Origin: an uncultured Novosphingobium sp.
Lineage (GTDB): Bacteria; Pseudomonadota; Alphaproteobacteria; Sphingomonadales; Sphingomonadaceae
DNA: 5,585 nt
NCBI GenBank assembly: GCA_946886365.1
Contig: CAMPIM010000158.1
Location: 1 to 5,585 of the forward strand
Reading direction: 5' to 3'
The stretch's first letter is position 1; every line of letters starts with the position of its first letter. Shown here one piece after another: positions 1-5,585 of this stretch. The notes below the pieces were generated by a model. It ran no database searches and was not told the origin of the DNA. It saw only the letters and a list, made by a program, of their open reading frames with translations. The position numbers and the translations under genes were made by a program.

Positions 1-168
1 CGTCTGGACGGCAGCGTCGAAGCGGTGATCGAAGGCACCAATGATGCCGTAGAACGGTTCACGGCCTTGGCGGCTGAAGGCCCACCGGCGGCCCAAGTGT
101 TCCGCGTCGACGTGGCCGACATGCCTGTCGAAGGCTTGAAGTCGTTCGAAAAAAAGTCAACCTGTTAG
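1..168 (+). CDS. Acylphosphatase, C-terminal part (5' end outside window)
   Basis: The window opens inside a reading frame whose last 55 residues are visible, ending at TAG 166-168. It begins RLDGSVEAVIEG and continues NDAVERFTALAAEGPPAAQV, then VFRVDVADMP and FEKKST. This is the second half of the acylphosphatase fold (family length about 90 residues): the DGSVE strand, the helix that precedes the EGPP.A.V turn, and the terminal strand and tail. Acylphosphatases hydrolyse carboxyl-phosphate bonds such as acetyl- or carbamoyl-phosphate in the cytoplasm. The catalytic Arg (in GxVQGVxFR) and Asn (normally just before DGSVE) lie upstream of the window, so activity cannot be judged here. The gene stands alone on its visible side: the next gene on this strand is more than 2 kb away, and ettA converges on it from the opposite strand. 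The family call is secure; the physiological role is not. Confidence 0.88.
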   Translation, partial: RLDGSVEAVIEGTNDAVERFTALAAEGPPAAQVFRVDVADMPVEGLKSFEKKSTC

Positions 169-188
169 GGCCGATCTACCCTCTCAAA

Positions 189-224
189 CCGTTCGCCCTG
201 AACTTGTCGAAGGGCTCTACTTCC
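189..224. repeat. Sphingomonad-type intergenic repeat with small inverted repeat
   Basis: The segment contains GTTCGCCCTGAACTTG followed by TCGAAGGGC. I recognise this from memory as one of the very common intergenic repeats of Sphingomonadales (consensus close to CGTTCGxCCTGAGCTTGTCGAAGG). It has inverted arms GCCCT (195-199) and AGGGC (211-215) and an alternative pairing GTTC (191-194) with GAAC (200-203). It begins about 20 bases after the acylphosphatase stop and is followed by a pyrimidine-rich stretch, so it may also help end that transcript. The stem is short (5 bp), so terminator function is only a possibility. Confidence 0.65.
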
Positions 225-387
225 TTTTAAAGCGCGACCCTTCGGCTGTTTGCAGCAAACGCCCAGGTGAGCTGGCCTCGCTTTCCAAATGTGACCGATT
301 GAGTAACCCAAACAAATTCAAGGAGCCATTCACTCGCCCCTCGACCAAAAAAATGGCCGACCCAAGCGGGCCGGCCTGAAAGTTTTA

Positions 388-413
388 GGAGAGGATGCCT
401 GAAAGGCCTCTCC
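388..413 (-). other. Hairpin downstream of ettA, possible weak terminator
   Basis: GGAGAGG (388-394) and CCTCTCC (407-413) are perfect complements. Inside them GCCT and AGGC can pair around a GAA loop, giving a bulged two-part stem. It lies about 100 bases beyond the ettA stop. On the minus strand the stem is followed by TAAAACTTTC rather than a clean T run, so a transcription stop or an RNA-processing stem for the ettA transcript is plausible but unproven. Confidence 0.35.
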
Positions 414-424
414 GATATGTGGTT

Positions 425-439
425 CACAATGTCATTGTG
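425..439. promoter_or_regulatory. Perfect 15-bp palindrome, possible operator
   Basis: CACAATG (425-431), a central T, and CATTGTG (433-439) form a perfect dyad with 7-bp arms and a 1-base centre. Such spacing is usual for dimeric helix-turn-helix binding sites, but no gene starts immediately beside it on either strand, so its target is unclear. It could equally be a short hairpin in a transcript. Confidence 0.3.
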
Positions 440-511
440 CAAGTGCGAAGGGCAAGGATGTCGTTGCGCTAATTGCAATCACCCCTCTCCCGACGCGCCG
501 CACAAATTCCG

Positions 512-2197
<1,686 letters not shown>

Positions 2198-2241
2198 GGC
2201 TTGAAGACGCTCCGAAGGACGAATGAGGTAAAATCGCGCCG

Positions 2242-2270
2242 GAGTTAGCGAAGCCCGGCGCCATTGGCAA
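2242..2270 (-). promoter_or_regulatory. Predicted promoter of ettA
   Basis: On the minus strand TTGCCA (2270 to 2265) is followed after 17 bases by TAACTC (2247 to 2242). Read as the alphaproteobacterial pattern, this is TTGCCAA, a 14-base spacer, then GCTAACTC, close to the GCTANAWC -10 box. Transcription would start near 2235 and leave a leader of roughly 38 bases before the ettA ATG. The -35 lies on the same bases as that of the divergent peptidase promoter. Confidence 0.5.
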
Positions 2271-2292
2271 ATGCGGGATGGCTGGCTAAGCC
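2264..2292 (+). promoter_or_regulatory. Predicted promoter of the M28 peptidase gene
   Basis: TTGGCA (2264-2269) is followed after 17 bases by TAAGCC (2287-2292); in alphaproteobacterial terms this is TTGGCAA, 14 bases, GCTAAGCC. The predicted start of transcription, about 6-8 bases beyond, falls at or just before the ATG at 2300. The mRNA would then be leaderless or nearly so, which fits the lack of a good Shine-Dalgarno site before that ATG. Confidence 0.45.
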
Positions 2293-2299
2293 TTCACCC

Positions 2300-3673
2300 A
2301 TGCAGAAAATCCGATCGGGCACCTTCGCCGCGCTCCTTCTCGGCAGCATCGCCTCCCCACTTCCCCTCGCCGCCGCGCCTGCGGATACGACGGCGATTCG
2401 AGAGGCGGCGTTGCAGGACAACATAGCCTGGGACTTCACCGAAGGGCTGACGACGGAAGTCGGCCCCCGCCCCGCCGGAACGCCTCAGGAAGCGCGCGCC
2501 CGCGCATGGGCCGTGGCGAAGCTCAAGGCGCTGGGCTTCTCCAATGTGCGATCCGAACCCTATAAAATGCCAGTCTGGGTCCGCGGCCATGACGAGGCTC
2601 GCATCCTCTCCCCCTTCCCGCAAAATCTGGCCTTGGCGGCGCTGGGAAATAGCGCCTCCACTTCCGCCAACGGCATCGAAAGCGAAGTCATATATTTCCC
2701 CACTCTTTCCGACCTGCAAGCAGCACCCGACAGCAGTCTGAAAGGCAAGATCGCCTTCGTCAGCCACGCCATGGCGGCAACGCAGGATGGCAGTTCCTAC
2801 AGTCATTTCGGCGCTACACGCCGTCAGGGGCCAAGCATTGCATCGAAAAAGGGCGCAGCCGCCATCCTGATAAGGTCGATCGGCACGGACAGCCACCGCC
2901 TGCCCCACAGCGGCGTGCAGATGTGGGCCGATGGTGTGAAGCCGATCCCCGCAGCCGCGCTCAGCACCGTGGACGCAGACCAACTGACGCGCATCCTCTC
3001 CCGAGGGCAGCCGGTTCGCCTGCGCCTCACCCTCACGTCCAAAATGCTGAAGGACCAGCCGTCGGGCAATGTCATCGCCGAACTGCCGGGCACGGACCCG
3101 ACGGCCGGGATCATCCTTGCCGCCTGTCATATCGACAGCTGGGATCAGGGCACCGGAGCGATAGACGACGCTTCTGGGTGCGGGATCATCACCGCCGCCG
3201 CGCTCCATGCCGCAAAGGCTGGCCCGCTCCGTCGCACCATCCGCATATTGATGGCGGGGGCAGAGGAAGTAGGCGGCGACGGAGGCCGCGCCTATTTCGC
3301 GGCACATGGCGGAGAACGGCACGCCGTGGCCATGGAGTCGGACTTCGGCGCCGACCGGGTCTGGCGCGTCGATTTTAAACTACCCCCGGGGCACGAAGCA
3401 CTTTCGGATCAAATTGCCAGCACCCTATCTCCGCTCGGGATCGCGCCCAGCCGTCTGGCGGCAGGCGGTGGATCCGACATCGAACCTCTGGTCAAGGCAG
3501 GCGTCCCCGTCATTGATTTGCAGCAGGACGGCACCCGCTATTTCGACATTCACCACACCGCTGACGACACGTTAGACAAGGTCAACCGCGCCCAATTGCA
3601 ACAAAATGTCAGCGCCTGGGCCGTTACGCTTTTTGCAATCGCCGACGCGGCAGAATCACTAGCGGTTAAGTGA
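2300..3673 (+). CDS. Exported M28-family metallopeptidase (carboxypeptidase Q-like) with PA-type insert
   Basis: The ATG at 2300 gives 457 residues and puts a signal peptide at the N-terminus: basic MQKIRSG, hydrophobic core, and an Ala-rich end with likely cleavage after Ala28 (APA/DT). A TTG at 2264 could extend it by 12 residues but would spoil the signal and lies in the predicted -35 box. The zinc site of clan MH peptidases is complete: His277 in CHIDSWD, Asp289 in GAIDD, Glu322-Glu323 in AGAEEVGG, Asp348 in MESD, and His419 in IHHTADDT. Residues about 120-235 form the protease-associated insert typical of the carboxypeptidase Q and related M28 groups. The family cleaves amino acids or dipeptides from peptides using two metal ions; the exact substrate cannot be told. 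It probably acts in the periplasm. Oddity: its only two cysteines (276, 294) flank the zinc motif. It is divergent from ettA and alone in its unit. Confidence 0.9.
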   Translation: MQKIRSGTFAALLLGSIASPLPLAAAPADTTAIREAALQDNIAWDFTEGLTTEVGPRPAGTPQEARARAWAVAKLKALGFSNVRSEPYKMPVWVRGHDEARILSPFPQNLALAALGNSASTSANGIESEVIYFPTLSDLQAAPDSSLKGKIAFVSHAMAATQDGSSYSHFGATRRQGPSIASKKGAAAILIRSIGTDSHRLPHSGVQMWADGVKPIPAAALSTVDADQLTRILSRGQPVRLRLTLTSKMLKDQPSGNVIAELPGTDPTAGIILAACHIDSWDQGTGAIDDASGCGIITAAALHAAKAGPLRRTIRILMAGAEEVGGDGGRAYFAAHGGERHAVAMESDFGADRVWRVDFKLPPGHEALSDQIASTLSPLGIAPSRLAAGGGSDIEPLVKAGVPVIDLQQDGTRYFDIHHTADDTLDKVNRAQLQQNVSAWAVTLFAIADAAESLAVK

Positions 3674-3734
3674 ACTTCTGTAGTAGACAACACTCCGTCG
3701 CGTGATTCCGTCGCTTCACCGACGCAGAAAAGCA

Positions 3735-3762
3735 TTGATTTGTGCAGCGCACACGTTAATGC
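3735..3762 (+). promoter_or_regulatory. Possible promoter of the lipoprotein gene with an internal dyad
   Basis: TTGATT (3735-3740) lies 16 bases before TAATGC (3757-3762), a fair -35/-10 pair; the -10 also reads GTTAATGC, a partial match to GCTANAWC. A perfect inverted repeat TGTGC-AGC-GCACA (3741-3753) fills the spacer, where a repressor could block polymerase. The leader would be about 60 bases. An alternative -10, TATAAA at 3785-3790, has no recognisable -35 partner. Confidence 0.35.
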
Positions 3763-3828
3763 GGGTCGCTCGCGTCGGGCGTGTTATAAATATGCCGACG
3801 CGGCAATATGCTATGGGAGCCGTACACA

Positions 3829-4041
3829 ATGAAGAAGATCGCTGTTGTTTTCGCTTCGGCCGGCCTGATGGCCCTCGCCGCTTGCGGTGAGAAGCCGGCC
3901 AACGAGACCGCGAACGCTTCGAACGCTGTCGTCGAGAACGTTGTTGAGAACGCTGCTAACGCAGCCGACAACGCTGCGAATGCCGCTAACGCTGCTGACA
4001 ACGCTGCTAACGCTGCTTCGAACGCTGCAAACGCCGAATAA
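3829..4041 (+). CDS. Small Asn/Ala-repeat lipoprotein
   Basis: The 70-residue product starts MKKIAVVFASAG and has a lipobox LAAC (16-19), so Cys19 should be lipidated and the mature 52 residues anchored in the envelope; Gly20 and Glu21 follow it, which does not match the inner-membrane Asp+2 signal. GGGAG (3815-3819), 9 bases before the ATG at 3829, decides this start over an in-frame ATG at 3808. After a short acidic linker the chain is a repeat: NAANAAD (41-47), a 10-residue version (48-57), NAANAAS (58-64), NAANAE (65-70). It is acidic, without aromatic residues or cysteine after Cys19, and probably helical. Proteins of this kind are frequent in sphingomonads, where similarity searches sometimes mislabel them 'circumsporozoite protein'. 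No function is known to me. 16 of 27 Ala codons are GCT and 12 of 13 Asn codons AAC, unlike the GCC/GCG-rich neighbours, suggesting high expression. Confidence 0.85.
   Translation: MKKIAVVFASAGLMALAACGEKPANETANASNAVVENVVENAANAADNAANAANAADNAANAASNAANAE
3949..4038 (+). repeat. In-frame tandem repeat of about 21 bases coding NAANAAx
   Basis: Units beginning AACGCTGC occur at 3949, 3970, 4000 and 4021, that is after 21, 30 and 21 bases. The second unit carries one extra Asn-Ala-Ala triplet. Copies differ at third positions (GCT, GCA, GCC, GCG), so the array is not freshly duplicated, but identical stretches such as AACGCTGCTAACGCTGCT remain. Length change by slippage or recombination in steps of 3 or 7 codons would keep the frame. 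Confidence 0.8.
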
Positions 4042-4066
4042 TCTTCGCGTCAGCAAGATTTTTAAG

Positions 4067-4097
4067 AGGGCGGGCCGTCTAACGGTCCGCCCTTTTT
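4067..4097 (+). terminator. Strong intrinsic terminator after the lipoprotein gene
   Basis: AGGGCGGGCCGT (4067-4078) pairs with ACGGTCCGCCCT (4082-4093) over 12 positions with a single G-U pair and a CTA loop, and the stem runs directly into five Ts (4093-4097). It begins 25 bases after the stop codon. It should end the lipoprotein transcript cleanly and insulate the next gene. Confidence 0.93.
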
Positions 4098-4116
4098 CTA
4101 TGTGTGCTGTACTTGA

Positions 4117-4143
4117 TCGCCGCTCGGGCGTGGAGAGCGGCGA
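4117..4143. other. Perfect 9-bp stem-loop between terminator and HEPN-like gene
   Basis: TCGCCGCTC (4117-4125) and GAGCGGCGA (4135-4143) are exact complements around a 9-base loop. No T run follows on either side, so it is not an intrinsic terminator. It lies about 70 bases upstream of the start at 4214 and could be a leader structure or protein-binding site; no role can be assigned. Confidence 0.45.
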
Positions 4144-4213
4144 GAGGGACTTGGGACAGGGATAACATCCGTAGATTGAGAGCGGTGCCAGCCTCCCAAA
4201 TCTAGGCGCGATT

Positions 4214-5113
4214 GTGGACGAGGATGAGCCATTCTATATTCGCGAGCAAATAGACCGAGCGGGAAGAAGTATGCAGAATGTAAACGTCATGGCTCTGTTA
4301 AGCGCGACGACCGAGATTGCTCGGCTGCATCAAATTCTCACCAGTTTAACAAACGCTCACGGCGAAGTTTTAACCAACGAAAGCGTACAGCTGATTGCGC
4401 CTCGCGTGCAAAACTTCCGTGAAGAGGCCGAAAGGCTTGGTGCTAAAATCGCTGTACGGGCCGCTGATAGAGCCATTGCGAAGTTAGAAGAGGAGCCGTG
4501 TCCGCTTACCCTCGGGGCTATAACAGAGAACCTGAGGGATATAGAATCCCGCTTCGCGGATCACCTTATCGACATAAGCATGATCGCGCTGACCACTGAG
4601 GAAACAGTGTTTCTTCAAAATGCCGACGCCCTGATCGAAATTGACGGCTTTTCTCTTTCGTTTCCTCGGACTTCTTTCGAAGTTGAAGAGGCCGCGAAAT
4701 GCGTCGCTCTTGGCAGACATACTGCCGCAGTTTTCCATGCAATGCGGATGCTTGAACTTGGGGTAAAGGCATTGGCGAAGCGCCTTGCAATTGATGACCC
4801 TACTAAGCCTGCGGAAAAGAATTGGTCTTTTATTCTGAAGGCCATCAAAGCGAGAATAGATGAGCTGTATCCATCTAACCAGCGCATGCCGGGATCCGAA
4901 GGAGCTGAGTTTGAAGCGTTATACGCCAATTTGGACGCTGTGCGAAATCCATGGCGGAATGCCACGATGCACGTTGAAACTATCTATGCCCCGCACGAAG
5001 CTCTGCATATCCTCCGATGTTCAGCGTTCTTCATGAGGAAGTTGCATGTTCTGTGCAACGAAGACGGCGAACCCAAAACTGCTATGCCAAACGTGGCATT
5101 ATTAAACACTTGA
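4214..5113 (+). CDS. Uncharacterised protein with C-terminal HEPN-like domain
   Basis: I do not recognise a named family. The frame gives 299 residues from GTG 4214, the first usable start after an in-frame TAG at 4172; no good Shine-Dalgarno site precedes it. ATG 4271 (residue 20), preceded by GGAAG at 4 bases, would give 280 residues and is a real alternative. Residues 20-150 look helical and charged. From about 157 the pattern GRHTAAVFHAMRMLELGVKAL, then NLDAVRNPWRNATMH and HEALHILRCSAFFMRKL, resembles HEPN helical bundles. RNATMH (248-253) fits the Rx4-6H motif with the usual polar residue after Arg, the active site of many HEPN RNases. A role in RNA cleavage for phage defence or as a toxin is inference. 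No signal peptide or membrane segment is seen. No antitoxin-like partner (for example a MNT nucleotidyltransferase) adjoins. Low GC (27/60 at 4321-4380, 24/60 at 4801-4860) and the tRNA beside it suggest acquisition by transfer. Confidence 0.8.
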   Translation: MDEDEPFYIREQIDRAGRSMQNVNVMALLSATTEIARLHQILTSLTNAHGEVLTNESVQLIAPRVQNFREEAERLGAKIAVRAADRAIAKLEEEPCPLTLGAITENLRDIESRFADHLIDISMIALTTEETVFLQNADALIEIDGFSLSFPRTSFEVEEAAKCVALGRHTAAVFHAMRMLELGVKALAKRLAIDDPTKPAEKNWSFILKAIKARIDELYPSNQRMPGSEGAEFEALYANLDAVRNPWRNATMHVETIYAPHEALHILRCSAFFMRKLHVLCNEDGEPKTAMPNVALLNT

Positions 5114-5226
5114 CTGTTCCCGACGCATCTGTCCCCAGAATATTACTTGCATCATCGCGGAGACATAGCCGAAAGCATACGCCAACTGGCCTGGCAATGA
5201 GCCAGTGAATATGATGATGTTGGAAT

Positions 5227-5303
<77 letters not shown>

Positions 5304-5312
5304 ACGTAAGGC

Positions 5313-5342
5313 GCCTTAGCGGCGAATAACGCGTCCCGTCAA
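5313..5342 (-). promoter_or_regulatory. Possible promoter of tRNA-Pro
   Basis: On the minus strand TTGACG (5342 to 5337) is followed after 18 bases by TAAGGC (5318 to 5313), also readable as GCTAAGGC, a partial alphaproteobacterial -10. Transcription would start only a few bases before the mature tRNA 5' end. The -10 lies in a perfect 12-bp palindrome TAAGGCGCCTTA (5307-5318). The -35 is good, the -10 mediocre. Confidence 0.4.
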
Positions 5343-5349
5343 TCGGCCA

Positions 5350-5427
5350 TCACCGGAACAGCAGCCACAATATGATGATTACCGGTATCGGAATGCCGAT
5401 CAGCCACAGCAATATACCCTTGCCCAT
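5350..5427 (-). CDS. 25-residue hydrophobic membrane microprotein
   Basis: This short frame between the two tRNAs codes for 25 residues: MGKG, then ILLWLIGIPIPVIII, then a Trp-Leu-rich end and a terminal Phe-Arg, with TGA at 5352 to 5350. Apart from Lys3 and Arg25 it is hydrophobic and long enough for one membrane-spanning helix, probably kinked at the IPIP prolines. The minus strand carries a perfect GGAGG (5441 to 5437) with 9 bases to this ATG. An in-frame ATG two codons upstream (5433) sits only 3 bases from GGAGG, so the inner start is preferred. Similar Gly-Ile-Pro-Ile-Pro hydrophobic peptides occur in alphaproteobacterial genomes to my recollection, but I cannot name a family. It is not part of the longer plus-strand frame across this region. 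A function in the membrane under stress is only a guess, from its type and its possible EcfG promoter. Confidence 0.65.
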   Translation of the reverse strand: MGKGILLWLIGIPIPVIIILWLLFR

Positions 5428-5462
5428 GATCATTCGCCTCCATCCATCTGCCCTAGGGCTGA

Positions 5463-5488
5463 AATGGATGAGTGGGTGCCGATGTTCC
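5463..5488 (-). promoter_or_regulatory. Possible EcfG (general stress sigma factor) promoter of the microprotein
   Basis: The minus strand shows GGAAC (5488 to 5484), 17 bases, then CATT (5466 to 5463). The alphaproteobacterial EcfG consensus is GGAAC-N16-17-CGTT, so the -35 is exact and the -10 has one mismatch. Transcription would begin near 5456, giving a leader of about 29 bases that includes the GGAGG site. No credible housekeeping promoter was found in the same gap. Confidence 0.38.
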
Positions 5489-5525
5489 GGCCCCGTTCGG
5501 ACTAGCATAGCGGGAAAGGAGATAT

Positions 5526-5585
5526 TGGTGGGCCCGGCAGGACTCGAACCCGCAACCTAGCCGTTATGAGCGGCCAGCTCTAACC
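5526..5585 (-). tRNA. tRNA with CAT anticodon, probably tRNA-Ile2 (5' end outside window)
   Basis: The 3' 60 bases of a tRNA are visible on the minus strand, from the D-loop (GGTTAGAGC) to an encoded CCA (5526-5528). The anticodon loop is CTCATAA with anticodon CAT (5566-5568); the T-arm is GCGGG-TTCGAGT-CCTGC and the 3' acceptor strand CGGGCCC with discriminator A. CAT occurs in initiator Met, elongator Met and lysidine-modified Ile2 tRNAs. The implied acceptor GGGCCCG (with C4-G69 and C5-G68) and the general likeness to E. coli ileX favour Ile2, which reads AUA after TilS modification. The missing 5' part prevents certainty. Confidence 0.8.

Larger units (their letters stand above)
225..511. 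other. Intergenic region without a convincing gene
   Basis: This gap lies between the acylphosphatase end and the convergent ettA stop. It holds a small GTTTG-CAG-CAAAC inverted repeat (248-260), a hairpin (388-413), a direct repeat of CCTGAAAG (375-382 and 398-405), a 15-bp palindrome (425-439) and an ATTGCAAT palindrome (472-479). The longest open frame on the minus strand (227-478) would need a TTG start, lacks a Shine-Dalgarno site and resembles no family I know, so I do not call it. A small RNA is possible but cannot be shown. Confidence 0.6.

Noticed and set aside
227..478. Minus-strand frame of 83 codons in the gap before ettA
   Set aside because: TTG start, no Shine-Dalgarno site, and it runs across the hairpin and the palindrome; no family likeness.
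2294..3322. Minus-strand frame of 342 codons opposite the peptidase
   Set aside because: The plus strand encodes complete M28 motifs; the antisense translation is Arg/Gly-rich without domain features.
3707..3724. CGTCG-CGACG inverted repeat after the peptidase gene as a terminator
   Set aside because: Only 5 bp of stem and followed by CAGAAAAG, not a T run.
3887..4165. Plus-strand frame of 92 codons overlapping the lipoprotein repeat
   Set aside because: Frame-shifted reading of the repeat (Thr-Leu-Arg runs) that continues through the terminator.
4155..4166. ACAGGGATAAC, resembling part of the I-SceI site and the tRNA-Pro 3' end
   Set aside because: Only a fragment of either sequence matches; the length is within chance expectation.
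5185..5206. ACTGGC/GCCAGT inverted repeat after the HEPN-like gene and tRNA-Pro
   Set aside because: Six-bp stem, 10-base loop and no T run on either strand; not supported as a terminator.
5372..5560. Plus-strand frame ending VGPAGLEPAT
   Set aside because: The GLEPAT ending is a known artefact of reading through the antisense of a tRNA T-arm; the real short gene here is on the minus strand.

Overview
The window looks like chromosome of a sphingomonad-type alphaproteobacterium (Sphingobium, Sphingomonas or a relative). The basis is the high GC of the core genes (43 of 60 bases at 3181-3240, 39 of 60 at 1621-1680), a copy of the GTTCGCCCTGAACTTGTCGAAGGGC intergenic repeat I associate with this order, alphaproteobacterial GCTANAWC-like -10 boxes, an M28 peptidase of a type common in these bacteria, and a small Asn/Ala-rich lipoprotein typical of them. 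The species cannot be named from this sequence.

Layout. Positions 1-168 hold the end of an acylphosphatase gene (+). Positions 169-511 hold no convincing gene, only the sphingomonad repeat, a hairpin and a 15-bp palindrome. The ABC-F translation factor EttA (512-2197, -) and an exported M28 metallopeptidase (2300-3673, +) are divergently transcribed. Their predicted promoters share almost the same -35 bases. A short monocistronic lipoprotein gene follows (3829-4041, +), with a clear Shine-Dalgarno site and a strong intrinsic terminator at 4067-4097.

From about 4100 the character changes. A 299-residue protein of unknown function (4214-5113, +) has markedly lower GC (27 of 60 and 24 of 60 bases in two sampled lines) and ends in a helical domain with an RNATMH motif. 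That motif fits the Rx4-6H active site of HEPN ribonucleases, so this is the best candidate for an undescribed defence or toxin-like gene. It lies at the 3' end of a tRNA-Pro(TGG) gene (-), a classic integration site. Between this tRNA and a second, CAT-anticodon tRNA (probably tRNA-Ile2, cut by the window end) sits an easily missed 25-codon gene for a hydrophobic microprotein. It has a perfect GGAGG site and a possible EcfG (general stress) promoter.

The genes do not form one pathway. They are mostly single-gene units of translation (EttA, two tRNAs), envelope or periplasm (peptidase, lipoprotein, microprotein) and a probable accessory gene. No insertion sequence, CRISPR array, integrase or rRNA is visible.
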